Part shown: positions 43,117-50,182 of the stretch, piece by piece
Numbering within the stretch: position 1 is the stretch's first letter
How the letters are laid out: the number at the start of each line of letters is the position of its first letter
Origin: JAUSIF01 sp963711595
GTDB taxonomy: Bacteria; Pseudomonadota; Alphaproteobacteria; Rhizobiales; Xanthobacteraceae
Direction: 5' to 3'
NCBI GenBank assembly: GCA_963711595.1
Contig: CAVQER010000005.1
Location: forward strand, 124,001 to 188,000
Length of the DNA: 64,000 bases
The notes under the pieces: generated by a model
Seen by the model: the letters and a program-made list of their open reading frames with translations, nothing else
What the model was told of the DNA's origin: nothing
Databases searched by the model: none
Position numbers and translations under genes: made by a program

Positions 43117-44289
43117 CTAAGATGCCTTTGCGGCGAATTCGGGCAAGAGGCCTGCGGCGATTCTTCTCGCATTATGGTCAATGGCGACGGCGTCGTTAAC
43201 CGTCGCGGGCTCCGGAAACCCTGACATTTGTTCGAGCGCACGCTCGACCAGCGAGGGAATCCCGAGAAAGCCGATGCGCCGGCCAAGAAATGCTTCCACC
43301 GCAACCTCATTTGCAGCGTTTAGTACGGTCGGCGCCGCGCCGCCCGCTTCGAGTGCTGCCCGTGCAATCCCCAGCGCCGGAAACCGCTGCAGGTCGGGCG
43401 GCTCAAAGCTTAGGTTTCCAACCGCCGCCAGATCGAGCCGGGGCGCCTGCCAGGCCATTCGGTCCGGCCAACCCAGACAGTGCGCGATCGGAATCCGCAT
43501 ATCCGGCACAGACATCCCTGCCACAACTGATCCGTCGGCGTAGGTCACGAGGGCGTGCACGACCGATTGAGGATGCACGACGACGTCGAGTTGGTCCGGG
43601 TGCATGGAGAAAAGATGATGAGCCTCAATAAGTTCCAGCCCTTTGTTCATCAGCGTGGCGGAGTCGACGGTGATCTTTGCACCCATGGACCAGGTCGGGT
43701 GGCGCAGCGCCTCTTCCGGAGTCACGCGAGCTAGCTGTTCGCGTGACGCGGTGCGGAACGGTCCGCCCGACGCGGTCAATGTGACACGAGCTACCCCTTG
43801 GCGCGGCCCGGCGGTGAGCGCCTGGAAGACCGCGTTGTGCTCCGAATCGACCGGCAGCACGGTCGCGCCGGTTTCGGCTACACGCCGCATGAATAGCCGG
43901 CCGGCCGAAACCAGGCATTCCTTGTTCGCGACCGCGATTCGCCGCCCGCGGTGGAGGGCGGCGATCGTCGGTTCGAGCCCTACCGCCCCCATGATCCCCG
44001 CGACAACAACGTCCGCCGTCACGGACGCCGCCTCGAGCATTCCATCGCGCCCGGCCGCGACGCCGATTCCCGTGCCGGCAAGCGCGTCCTTCAGGTCTCC
44101 ATATCCGCGCGCGTCCGCGATCACGGCAAGCTCGGGCTTGAACTCGCGCGCGATCTTTGCAAGCGCCGCAACATCCTTGCCCGCGGTCACCGCGGAAACG
44201 GCAAAGCCGTCGCCTGCTTGCCGCAACAAGTCGATAGTGCTCGTCCCGATCGAGCCGGTCGCGCCCAGAATGGAAACGCGCGTCACCAT
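43117..44289 (-). CDS. dxr: 1-deoxy-D-xylulose-5-phosphate reductoisomerase
   Basis: Dxr makes methylerythritol-4-phosphate, the committed step of isoprenoid synthesis that feeds UppS upstream. The 390-residue protein starts with the NADPH-binding VSILGATGSIGTSTIDLL, has IAVANKECLVSAG, LPVDSEHNAVFQAL, TASGGPFRT and the substrate site HPTWSMGAKITVDSATLMNKGLELIEAH. ATG 44289 overlaps the cdsA stop by seven bases (ATGGTGA). Because of the frame break in cdsA, the raw frame runs without stop from cdsA into dxr; this is not a real fusion. Confidence 0.95.
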   Translation of the reverse strand: MVTRVSILGATGSIGTSTIDLLRQAGDGFAVSAVTAGKDVAALAKIAREFKPELAVIADARGYGDLKDALAGTGIGVAAGRDGMLEAASVTADVVVAGIMGAVGLEPTIAALHRGRRIAVANKECLVSAGRLFMRRVAETGATVLPVDSEHNAVFQALTAGPRQGVARVTLTASGGPFRTASREQLARVTPEEALRHPTWSMGAKITVDSATLMNKGLELIEAHHLFSMHPDQLDVVVHPQSVVHALVTYADGSVVAGMSVPDMRIPIAHCLGWPDRMAWQAPRLDLAAVGNLSFEPPDLQRFPALGIARAALEAGGAAPTVLNAANEVAVEAFLGRRIGFLGIPSLVERALEQMSGFPEPATVNDAVAIDHNARRIAAGLLPEFAAKAS

Positions 44290-45135
44290 GAAAACAATCC
44301 GCTCGCGGGGGCGGACCCGCCGCGCAAGACGCCGATTGCCAGCGCAGCGGTTGCCGCAAACAACAAACCGTCCACGCGGTCCATCAATCCACCGTGGCCG
44401 GGAATGAGCCTGCTCGCATCCTTGACCCCGAACTGCCGCTTGATCGCGGAACTCGACGAGATCACCCGCTTGCGCGGCAGCGCTCACGACGAACGCGACG
44501 AGGATGTGCATTGGCCGAAGCTGAAATCCGGCCGCCAGCAGAACGAGCATTCCGGCCCCGACGCCCGCCACCGCTCCGCCGATCGCGCCCGACCACGTCT
44601 TATTCGGACTGACTGCCGGCGCGAGCTTTGGCCCGCCGATCGCCCGTCCGGCAAAATAAGCGCCGGTGTCTCCGGCCCAGACGACCGCAAACAACCACAG
44701 CACGGCAACGAGCCCGTACGGAGAATCGTTCCGCAACATCACGATCGGAACAAGTAAGGCTGCCGCGTAGAGCATTCCCGCGGCGGCCCAGCCGCGCCCT
44801 GGTTGCGCCGTCGCCATCGCGACGGCTGCGCCGATCACCGCGCACACCAATGAGATTGCCGCGGCATCCTTCGCGAGCGCCACCGCCATACCCGCAATGG
44901 CCACCCATCCGATTGCGACGACAAGACTGCGCGGATCCGCCTTGATGATGCCGGTCCATTCCCACCAGACAGCGAGCGCACCCGCCGTCCACAACATGAG
45001 AAACAGAATGCCCCCGAACCACGTCGCGGCGAGCGCGGCAAGCCCGAGCACGACTGCTGAGACGACGCGCGCCCCGAGTTCGCCCGAGCGGACCGCCGGC
45101 TGGTCCTGCTCTTGCGGGGTTTGCGTGTTTGTCAC
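44283..45135 (-). CDS. cdsA: Phosphatidate cytidylyltransferase, reading frame broken near 44450
   Basis: CdsA makes CDP-diacylglycerol for phospholipid synthesis. From GTG 45135 (VTNTQTPQ) the frame gives multiple membrane helices and NKTWSGAIGGAVAG, GDTGAYFAGRAIGGPKLAP, then at AAAQAGDLVE it departs. The conserved end SAIKRQFGVKDASRLIPGHGGLMDRVD, the CdsA signature, and the stop (TGA 44283) lie in the next frame. Removing one T from GAGTTCCGC (minus strand, around 44451-44450) rejoins them into 283 residues. Since CdsA is essential and the remainder is perfectly conserved, a base-calling error is favoured. It starts one base after uppS stops. Confidence 0.85.
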
Positions 45136-45136
45136 G

Positions 45137-45895
45137 TCAGGCCCTCGCGCGGGCTTCAAGTCCGCCAAAGCGTCGTTCGCGCCGCCTGAACTCGTCGATT
45201 GCTTCCTCGAATGCGGCCCGGTCGAAGTCTGGCCAATACACCGAGAGAACGACGAATTCCGAATAGGCCGATTGCCACAGCAGGAAGTTGGAAAGCCGCA
45301 ACTCACCGCTCGTTCGAATGATCAGATCCGGATCAGGAAGCCCCGCCGTATCGAGACGCTCCGCCAACGCTTCGGCGTCGACCGTCGCAGGATCGAGCTT
45401 TCCGGACACGGCGTCTTCGGCGAGCTTCCGTGCCGCACGCGCGAGCTCCTGCCGGCCGCCGTAGTTGAACGCAACAACGAGTGTGAGTTTGTCATTCTCC
45501 CGCGTCAGCGCTTCCGCCTCGCGGATCAAGGCGAGGATCTCCGGATCCAGGTCGTTGCGATCCCCGATTACCCGCACGCGCACACCCGCCTTGTGCAGTT
45601 CGGCAAGATCCTCCCTGACGAACCGCTTGATCAGCATCATCAGGTCGTCGATTTCCTGCGCCGGTCGCGTCCAGTTCTCGGTGCTGAAGCTGTAGATCGT
45701 GAGCACGCTCACACCGAGCTCGCCCGCACTGCGCACGGTTCGTCGCAGCGCTTCCACTCCGCGCCGGTGCCCTTCCGCGCGCGGCAGCCCGCGCGCGGCG
45801 GCCCAGCGTCCATTGCCATCCATGATGATGGCAACGTGCGCGGGAACGTCCGCACGCTCTGCGGCGGGACGTGGAGCGATGTCGGTCGCTGCCAT
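45137..45895 (-). CDS. uppS: Isoprenyl transferase (undecaprenyl diphosphate synthase)
   Basis: UppS makes the C55 lipid carrier for peptidoglycan and O-antigen. The 252-residue cis-prenyltransferase has the catalytic aspartate D26 in IIMDGNGRWAAARGLPRAEGHRRG, SFSTENWTRP, and RTSGELRLSNFLLWQSAYSEF. ATG 45895 is chosen; the frame to 45970 re-reads the end of frr. It follows frr by 19 bases and is followed by cdsA. Confidence 0.96.
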   Translation of the reverse strand: MAATDIAPRPAAERADVPAHVAIIMDGNGRWAAARGLPRAEGHRRGVEALRRTVRSAGELGVSVLTIYSFSTENWTRPAQEIDDLMMLIKRFVREDLAELHKAGVRVRVIGDRNDLDPEILALIREAEALTRENDKLTLVVAFNYGGRQELARAARKLAEDAVSGKLDPATVDAEALAERLDTAGLPDPDLIIRTSGELRLSNFLLWQSAYSEFVVLSVYWPDFDRAAFEEAIDEFRRRERRFGGLEARARA

Positions 45896-45914
45896 CAGAA
45901 TACGGCCGCCCTGA

Positions 45915-46481
45915 TCAGACGGACATGATTTCCTTTTCTTTGCTGGCCAACATCTGATCGATCTCACCAATCGATTGATCGGTCGCCTTCTGAACTTCGG
46001 TCTCGTGACGCTTGATCTCGTCTTCGCTGACGTGGCCGTCCTTTTTCAGGTTCTTCAGGTGGTCGAAGCCGTCACGCCTCACGTGGCGCACCGCGATGCG
46101 CGCGGCCTCCGCGTACTTGTGCGCGACCTTTACGAGTTCCTGTCGCCGTTCTTGGTTCAACTCGGGAATGCGCAGCCGGATCACCTGACCCTCCGTCTGC
46201 GGATTTAGTCCAAGGTCGGAATCGCGGATCGCTTTTTCAACCGCCTTGACCGCCGAATTGTCCCAGACCTGGACCGATAGCAGTCGCGCCTCCGGCACGC
46301 TCACGGTCGCGACCTGATTGATCGGCATCGATTGGCCATACACCTCGACATGGATCGGATCGAGCATGCCGGGCGAGGCGCGGCCGGTCCGCAAGCCAGC
46401 CAGCTCCTGCTTGAGCACGCCCGTCGCGCCCTGCATTCGGCGCTTGACGTCGGCGAGATCAAAGGGTCCCGGTTTCATCAT
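45915..46481 (-). CDS. frr: Ribosome recycling factor
   Basis: Frr splits post-termination ribosomes with EF-G. The 188-residue protein has the expected helical domain I with LAGLRTGRASPGMLDPIHVEVYG, domain II VATVSVPEARLLSVQVWD, and the C-terminal LVKVAHKYAEAARIAVRHVRRDG. The N-terminus could be either of two adjacent ATG codons. It follows pyrH by 41 bases. Confidence 0.97.
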   Translation of the reverse strand: MMKPGPFDLADVKRRMQGATGVLKQELAGLRTGRASPGMLDPIHVEVYGQSMPINQVATVSVPEARLLSVQVWDNSAVKAVEKAIRDSDLGLNPQTEGQVIRLRIPELNQERRQELVKVAHKYAEAARIAVRHVRRDGFDHLKNLKKDGHVSEDEIKRHETEVQKATDQSIGEIDQMLASKEKEIMSV

Positions 46482-46522
46482 CCACCTCGTTGCCTAGGTT
46501 CGAATGCCGGGTTGGTTGGCCG

Positions 46523-47239
46523 CTACGGAACCACCACTGTGGACCGTCCTTCGCCGCGGACGGCCGCGACAATCGCGCCCGGCTCCCGGATCGAGAACAC
46601 GATGATAGGCAGCTCCGCTTCACGGGCAAGCGCGAACGCGGCAGCGTCCATTACTTTCAAGTCTTTGGCCAAAGCCTCGTCGTGCGTGAGTTGATCGAAC
46701 CGCTTGGCATTGCGATTGAGCTTTGGATCGGAGTCGTACACGCCGTCCACGTTGGTCGCCTTGAAGATCGCTTCGCAATGCAGTTCTGCCGCCCGTAAGG
46801 CTGCTGCGGTGTCGGTCGTGAAGAACGGCTGACCGGTACCACCGGCGAGCAAGACGATGTGGCCGTCATCGAGGTGCTTCAGCGCCGTCTGGCGTGAATA
46901 GGACTCGCACACCGAGGGCATCGGGACAGCGGAAAGCGTACGCGCAGTGCCGCCGGCCTTTTCGATCGCACCCTCCAGAGCGAGCGCGTTCATTATCGTT
47001 GCGAGCATGCCCATCTGGTCGGCCGCCGCGCGTTCGAGACCGGTCTCGGCGAGCGTCGCTCCGCGAATGAGATTTCCGCCGCCGACGACGACCGCGACAT
47101 CGATGGCCGATTTACGGACCTTCGTGAGGTCCGCCGCGATCCGTCCGATCGTCGGCGCATGCAAACCGTAGGTCTCGGTGCCCATCAGGGCCTCGCCCGA
47201 GACCTTTACGAGTACTCGGCGATACGCAGGCTTGCCCAT
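46523..47239 (-). CDS. pyrH: UMP kinase
   Basis: PyrH phosphorylates UMP to UDP. The 238-residue amino-acid-kinase-fold protein has VLVKVSGEALMG, VVVGGGNLIRGA, LAGGTGQPFFTTDTAAALRA and the ATP site KATNVDGVYDSDPKLN. It follows tsf by 24 bases, in the order rpsB-tsf-pyrH-frr found in most bacteria. Confidence 0.97.
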   Translation of the reverse strand: MGKPAYRRVLVKVSGEALMGTETYGLHAPTIGRIAADLTKVRKSAIDVAVVVGGGNLIRGATLAETGLERAAADQMGMLATIMNALALEGAIEKAGGTARTLSAVPMPSVCESYSRQTALKHLDDGHIVLLAGGTGQPFFTTDTAAALRAAELHCEAIFKATNVDGVYDSDPKLNRNAKRFDQLTHDEALAKDLKVMDAAAFALAREAELPIIVFSIREPGAIVAAVRGEGRSTVVVP

Positions 47240-47263
47240 GGCCTCCGCCCCCGTTTGATCAAT

Positions 47264-48184
47264 TCACACCTTGGCCGCCGCGGCGACTTCCGCGGCGAAA
47301 TCCTGCTCCTGCTTTTCCACGCCCTCGCCGAGCGCGTAACGCAAAAATCCGCTGACCTTGATCGGCCCCCCGGCCTGGCCTTCGGCTTCCTTCAACGCCT
47401 GCGCCACCGACTTTGCCGGGTCGTGAATGTACGCCTGATCCACGAGACAGACTTCCTTGTAGAAAGTCTTCAGGCCGCTCTCGACGATCTTTTCGATCAC
47501 GTTGTCGGGCTTGCCCGTTGCGCGCGCCTTGTCCGCAAGAACGCCGCGCTCGCGCTCGATCGTCGACTTGTCTAGAGCCGACGCATCGACCGCCTGCGGA
47601 TTTGCCGCCGCGACATGCATCGCGACCTTGCGGCCGATATCGGCCAGCACGTCCGCCTTGCCGTTGGACTCGAGCGCCACAAGGACGCCGATCTTGCCGA
47701 GACCGTCGGCCACCGAGCTGTGCACGTAGGAACCGATGGCACCGTCTCCGACCGAAAGCATGCCCGCGCGGCGCAACGTCATGTTCTCGCCGATCTTCGC
47801 GATCGTCGTCGCAAGTGCCTCATCAACCGTGGAGCCTCCGACCTTCGCCTTTTTGATCTTCTCGACATCGGCGCCGACGTCGGCGGCAACCTGCGCGATC
47901 ATCTTCACGAGGCCTTGGAATTGTTCGTTCCGGGCGACGAAGTCGGTTTCAGAATTGACCTCGACCAGCACGCCTTTCTTGCCCGAGAGCGCGACACCGA
48001 TAAGTCCCTCGGCCGCGACGCGACCCGCCTTCTTCGCCGCTTTCGACAGGCCTTTCTTGCGCAACCAGTCGACGGCTTCCTGAAGGTTTCCCTTTGTCTC
48101 GGTGAGCGCTGCCTTGCAATCCATCATGCCGGCGCCGGTAAGCTCGCGCAGCTCCTTGACGAGGCTCGCAGTGATTTCCGCCAT
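47264..48184 (-). CDS. tsf: Elongation factor Ts
   Basis: EF-Ts recycles EF-Tu by nucleotide exchange. The 306-residue protein has the N-terminal ITASLVKELRELTGAGMMDCKAAL, the core signature SETDFVARNEQFQGLV and the C-terminal GFLRYALGEGVEKQEQDFAAEV. ATG 48184 begins seven bases after rpsB stops, so the two are coupled. Confidence 0.97.
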   Translation of the reverse strand: MAEITASLVKELRELTGAGMMDCKAALTETKGNLQEAVDWLRKKGLSKAAKKAGRVAAEGLIGVALSGKKGVLVEVNSETDFVARNEQFQGLVKMIAQVAADVGADVEKIKKAKVGGSTVDEALATTIAKIGENMTLRRAGMLSVGDGAIGSYVHSSVADGLGKIGVLVALESNGKADVLADIGRKVAMHVAAANPQAVDASALDKSTIERERGVLADKARATGKPDNVIEKIVESGLKTFYKEVCLVDQAYIHDPAKSVAQALKEAEGQAGGPIKVSGFLRYALGEGVEKQEQDFAAEVAAAAKV

Positions 48185-48191
48185 CGCGCCC

Positions 48192-49190
48192 TCACTCGGT
48201 TTCGGCGGTGAGTTTCTTCGCCTGAGCGATCCAGCCTTCAACGCGGCCGGGCAAGCCCACCGTTTCGCCGATTCCGTGCGCGTCCTTCTGATTGAGCCCG
48301 GCGATCTGCGAGTAGTGGAAGATGCCGAGATCGTTGAGCTGCTTCTCGATATTCGGGCTGACGCTGGTCAGCTTCTTGAGATCGTCCGGTGCGCCGCGCG
48401 GCCCCGGCAATTGCTCGAATCCCCACTCCGGCTCCGCAGGAAGCTCTTCGCGGATGATCGGCTTCTCGGCCGCACCGAGATCGACACCGTGGTCGCCTTG
48501 CGCACGTGAAATGCCGTCGATCGCCGCTTTCGCGACGAGATCGGTATAGAGCACGATCGCGCGTCCGGCGTCGTCGTTGCCCGGGATCGGGAAAGTGATG
48601 CCTTCGGGATTACTGTTCGTGTCGACGACCGCAGCGACGGGAATACCGAGGCGCCGCGCCTCCTTAATTGCAATGTCTTCCTTGTTGGTGTCGATCACGA
48701 AGATCAAGTCCGGCAGTCCGCCCATGTCGCGGATGCCGCCGAGCGAGCGTTCAAGCTTTTCCTTCTCGCGCGCGAGCGTCAGGCGCTCCTTCTTCGTGTA
48801 ACCCGTGCCGCTTTCGCTCGCGAGCATTTCCTCGATCTGCTTCAGACGCGAAATCGAGTGCGAGATGGTCTTCCAATTGGTGAGGGTACCGCCAAGCCAG
48901 CGCGAGTTGACGAAGTATTGCGCCGAACGCTTTGCCGCGTCGGCGACTGCGTCCGACGCCTGCCGCTTCGTACCGACATAGAGAATACGGCCGCCACGAG
49001 CGACGGTATCGGAAATCGCCTGCAACGCGCGATGCAGCATCGGCACGGTTTGGGCGAGGTCGATGATGTGAATCTTGTTGCGAACGCCGAAAATGTACGG
49101 AGCCATCTTCGGATTCCAACGGTGGGCCTGATGGCCGAAATGTACGCCAGCCTCGAGCAGCTGGCGCATCGAATAGTCGGGAAGCGCCAT
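48192..49190 (-). CDS. rpsB: 30S ribosomal protein S2 with C-terminal extension
   Basis: S2 binds the head-body junction of the small subunit. Residues 1-240 form the normal protein (MRQLLEAGVHFGHQAHRWNPKM, FVIDTNKEDIAIKEARRLGIP). About 90 more residues follow, containing LTSVSPNIEKQLNDLGIFHYSQIAGL, which looks like a helix-hairpin-helix-type module and is seen in other alphaproteobacterial S2 proteins. The 332-residue length reflects this. A good promoter and a structured leader lie upstream. It is the first gene of the block that runs to lpxB. Confidence 0.97.
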   Translation of the reverse strand: MALPDYSMRQLLEAGVHFGHQAHRWNPKMAPYIFGVRNKIHIIDLAQTVPMLHRALQAISDTVARGGRILYVGTKRQASDAVADAAKRSAQYFVNSRWLGGTLTNWKTISHSISRLKQIEEMLASESGTGYTKKERLTLAREKEKLERSLGGIRDMGGLPDLIFVIDTNKEDIAIKEARRLGIPVAAVVDTNSNPEGITFPIPGNDDAGRAIVLYTDLVAKAAIDGISRAQGDHGVDLGAAEKPIIREELPAEPEWGFEQLPGPRGAPDDLKKLTSVSPNIEKQLNDLGIFHYSQIAGLNQKDAHGIGETVGLPGRVEGWIAQAKKLTAETE

Positions 49191-49212
49191 ATGTATTCTC
49201 CGGTTGAACCGC

Positions 49213-49272
49213 CGCGGGCCAGTGAGCGCTGCGACTGCAGTGCCACCGGATGGCCAAGAGCCTCGGCCCGCG
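49213..49272 (-). promoter_or_regulatory. Structured leader of rpsB
   Basis: In the predicted rpsB leader, GGCCCGCG and CGCGGGCC arms (49265-49272 and 49213-49220) pair perfectly over 8 bp and enclose 44 bases. S2 autoregulates rpsB-tsf through its leader in other bacteria, so a regulatory role is plausible but unproven here. Confidence 0.35.
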
Positions 49273-49287
49273 TGTGGAATGGCGCGG

Positions 49288-49316
49288 CTTATACCGGTCG
49301 CACCTGGGTATTGCAA
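49288..49316 (-). promoter_or_regulatory. Predicted sigma-70 promoter of rpsB-tsf
   Basis: On the minus strand TTGCAA (49316-49311) and TATAAG (49293-49288) are separated by exactly 17 bases. A start near 49281 gives a leader of about 90 bases. This is one of the best promoter matches in the window, as expected for ribosomal genes. Confidence 0.65.
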
Positions 49317-49365
49317 GCACGTGCGCTGACGGCGCGAGGCCGGATTCCGCTGGCCCAACAGTAGT

Positions 49366-49962
49366 TTATCTTAGGATTCCGGCAGAACCGAAAAGCCAGC
49401 TGAGAAGAAAATGCATCGGCGTCACCACGCCCAGTGTGATGACGGGCACGAGGATCGCAAAGTACAGCCGCTGCGAGATTTTCCGCTGCGGTTTCTCTCC
49501 CGGTCCATAAACCCAGTTGATGTTCTTTTCCGGATCGGTGAACGCGTAGCAGAAGACGAGCACCACGATCGTCAGCGCGAGTTGCGCAGGATAGGCGCGC
49601 GGATCGTAGCCGAATTCATAGAGCATCCAGATCAACGTTGGCGGCAGCGCGAGATGAAACAACGAAATACCTCGCAGCCAGAGCGGGTACTTCGCGTCGA
49701 ACATATAACTGGTGAGGCCGAAGCGGCCGAGCAAAATGAAATCGGTCGTCCAGAAGATCTCCAGCGGCAGCACCCCGACAGCGGGCATGCTGGCAAGTAG
49801 CGGACTTTCAAAGATCACCGCCGCCGCGGCGAAGAACAACGCGATATCGGAGAGCCAGAGGAAATTCGACGGACCGTAGCGGGGCCAATAGATGACGATC
49901 AGCAAGGGAACGAAGGCGCCGTAGGCGATCTTCAGCCACAGCGGGACCAGTCCGACGTCCAT
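49366..49962 (-). CDS. Multi-pass membrane protein of unknown function
   Basis: I do not recognise this 198-residue protein. It has about five to six hydrophobic segments (for example IAYGAFVPLLIVIYW, SDIALFFAAAAVIF, LALTIVVLVFCYAF, LYFAILVPVITLGVV) and, between them, motifs such as FWTTDFILLGRFGLTSYMFD and FTDPEKNINWVYGPGEKPQ that look conserved enough to be functional. It resembles proteins annotated only as membrane-associated in related genomes. It stands alone between the rpsB leader and the composite repeat. Confidence 0.6.
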   Translation of the reverse strand: MDVGLVPLWLKIAYGAFVPLLIVIYWPRYGPSNFLWLSDIALFFAAAAVIFESPLLASMPAVGVLPLEIFWTTDFILLGRFGLTSYMFDAKYPLWLRGISLFHLALPPTLIWMLYEFGYDPRAYPAQLALTIVVLVFCYAFTDPEKNINWVYGPGEKPQRKISQRLYFAILVPVITLGVVTPMHFLLSWLFGSAGILR

Positions 49963-49976
49963 GTCACAAACCGTTC

Positions 49977-50136
49977 GTCCCCGCGAAAGCGGGGACCCAT
50001 ACAGAAGCCGCGCTGGATTCCCGCTTGCCGCGCCGACGAGCCCGGTTCAGGGCGAGTGACCGGCGCGGCGCATATTCAATTGCCGCGCTGGCCGCTCGCT
50101 TTGCTCGCCAGCGCGGCGGGAATGAGCGGAGGGGAC
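49977..50136. repeat. Composite intergenic palindromic repeat
   Basis: This 160-bp gap element is built of nested inverted repeats: GTCCCCGC/GCGGGGAC around a GAAA loop (49977-49996); outer arms ATTCCCGC (50017-50024) and GCGGGAAT (50116-50123); inside them GCCGCGCC/GGCGCGGC (50027-50034 and 50062-50069) and GCCGCGCTGGC/GCCAGCGCGGC (50082-50092 and 50107-50117). The CGTCCCCGCGAAAGCGGGGACC and GGATTCCCGC themes are of the kind dispersed many times in rhizobial genomes. Confidence 0.75.
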
Positions 50137-50182
50137 GCGGGCTCCAAGAGCGCACGCAATAGCTAGTGCAACTCATCGCTGA

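Noticed and set aside
43117..45306. A single 729-codon cdsA-dxr fusion protein
   Set aside because: The segment between the two domains is out-of-frame translation of the end of cdsA, whose true signature is in another frame.
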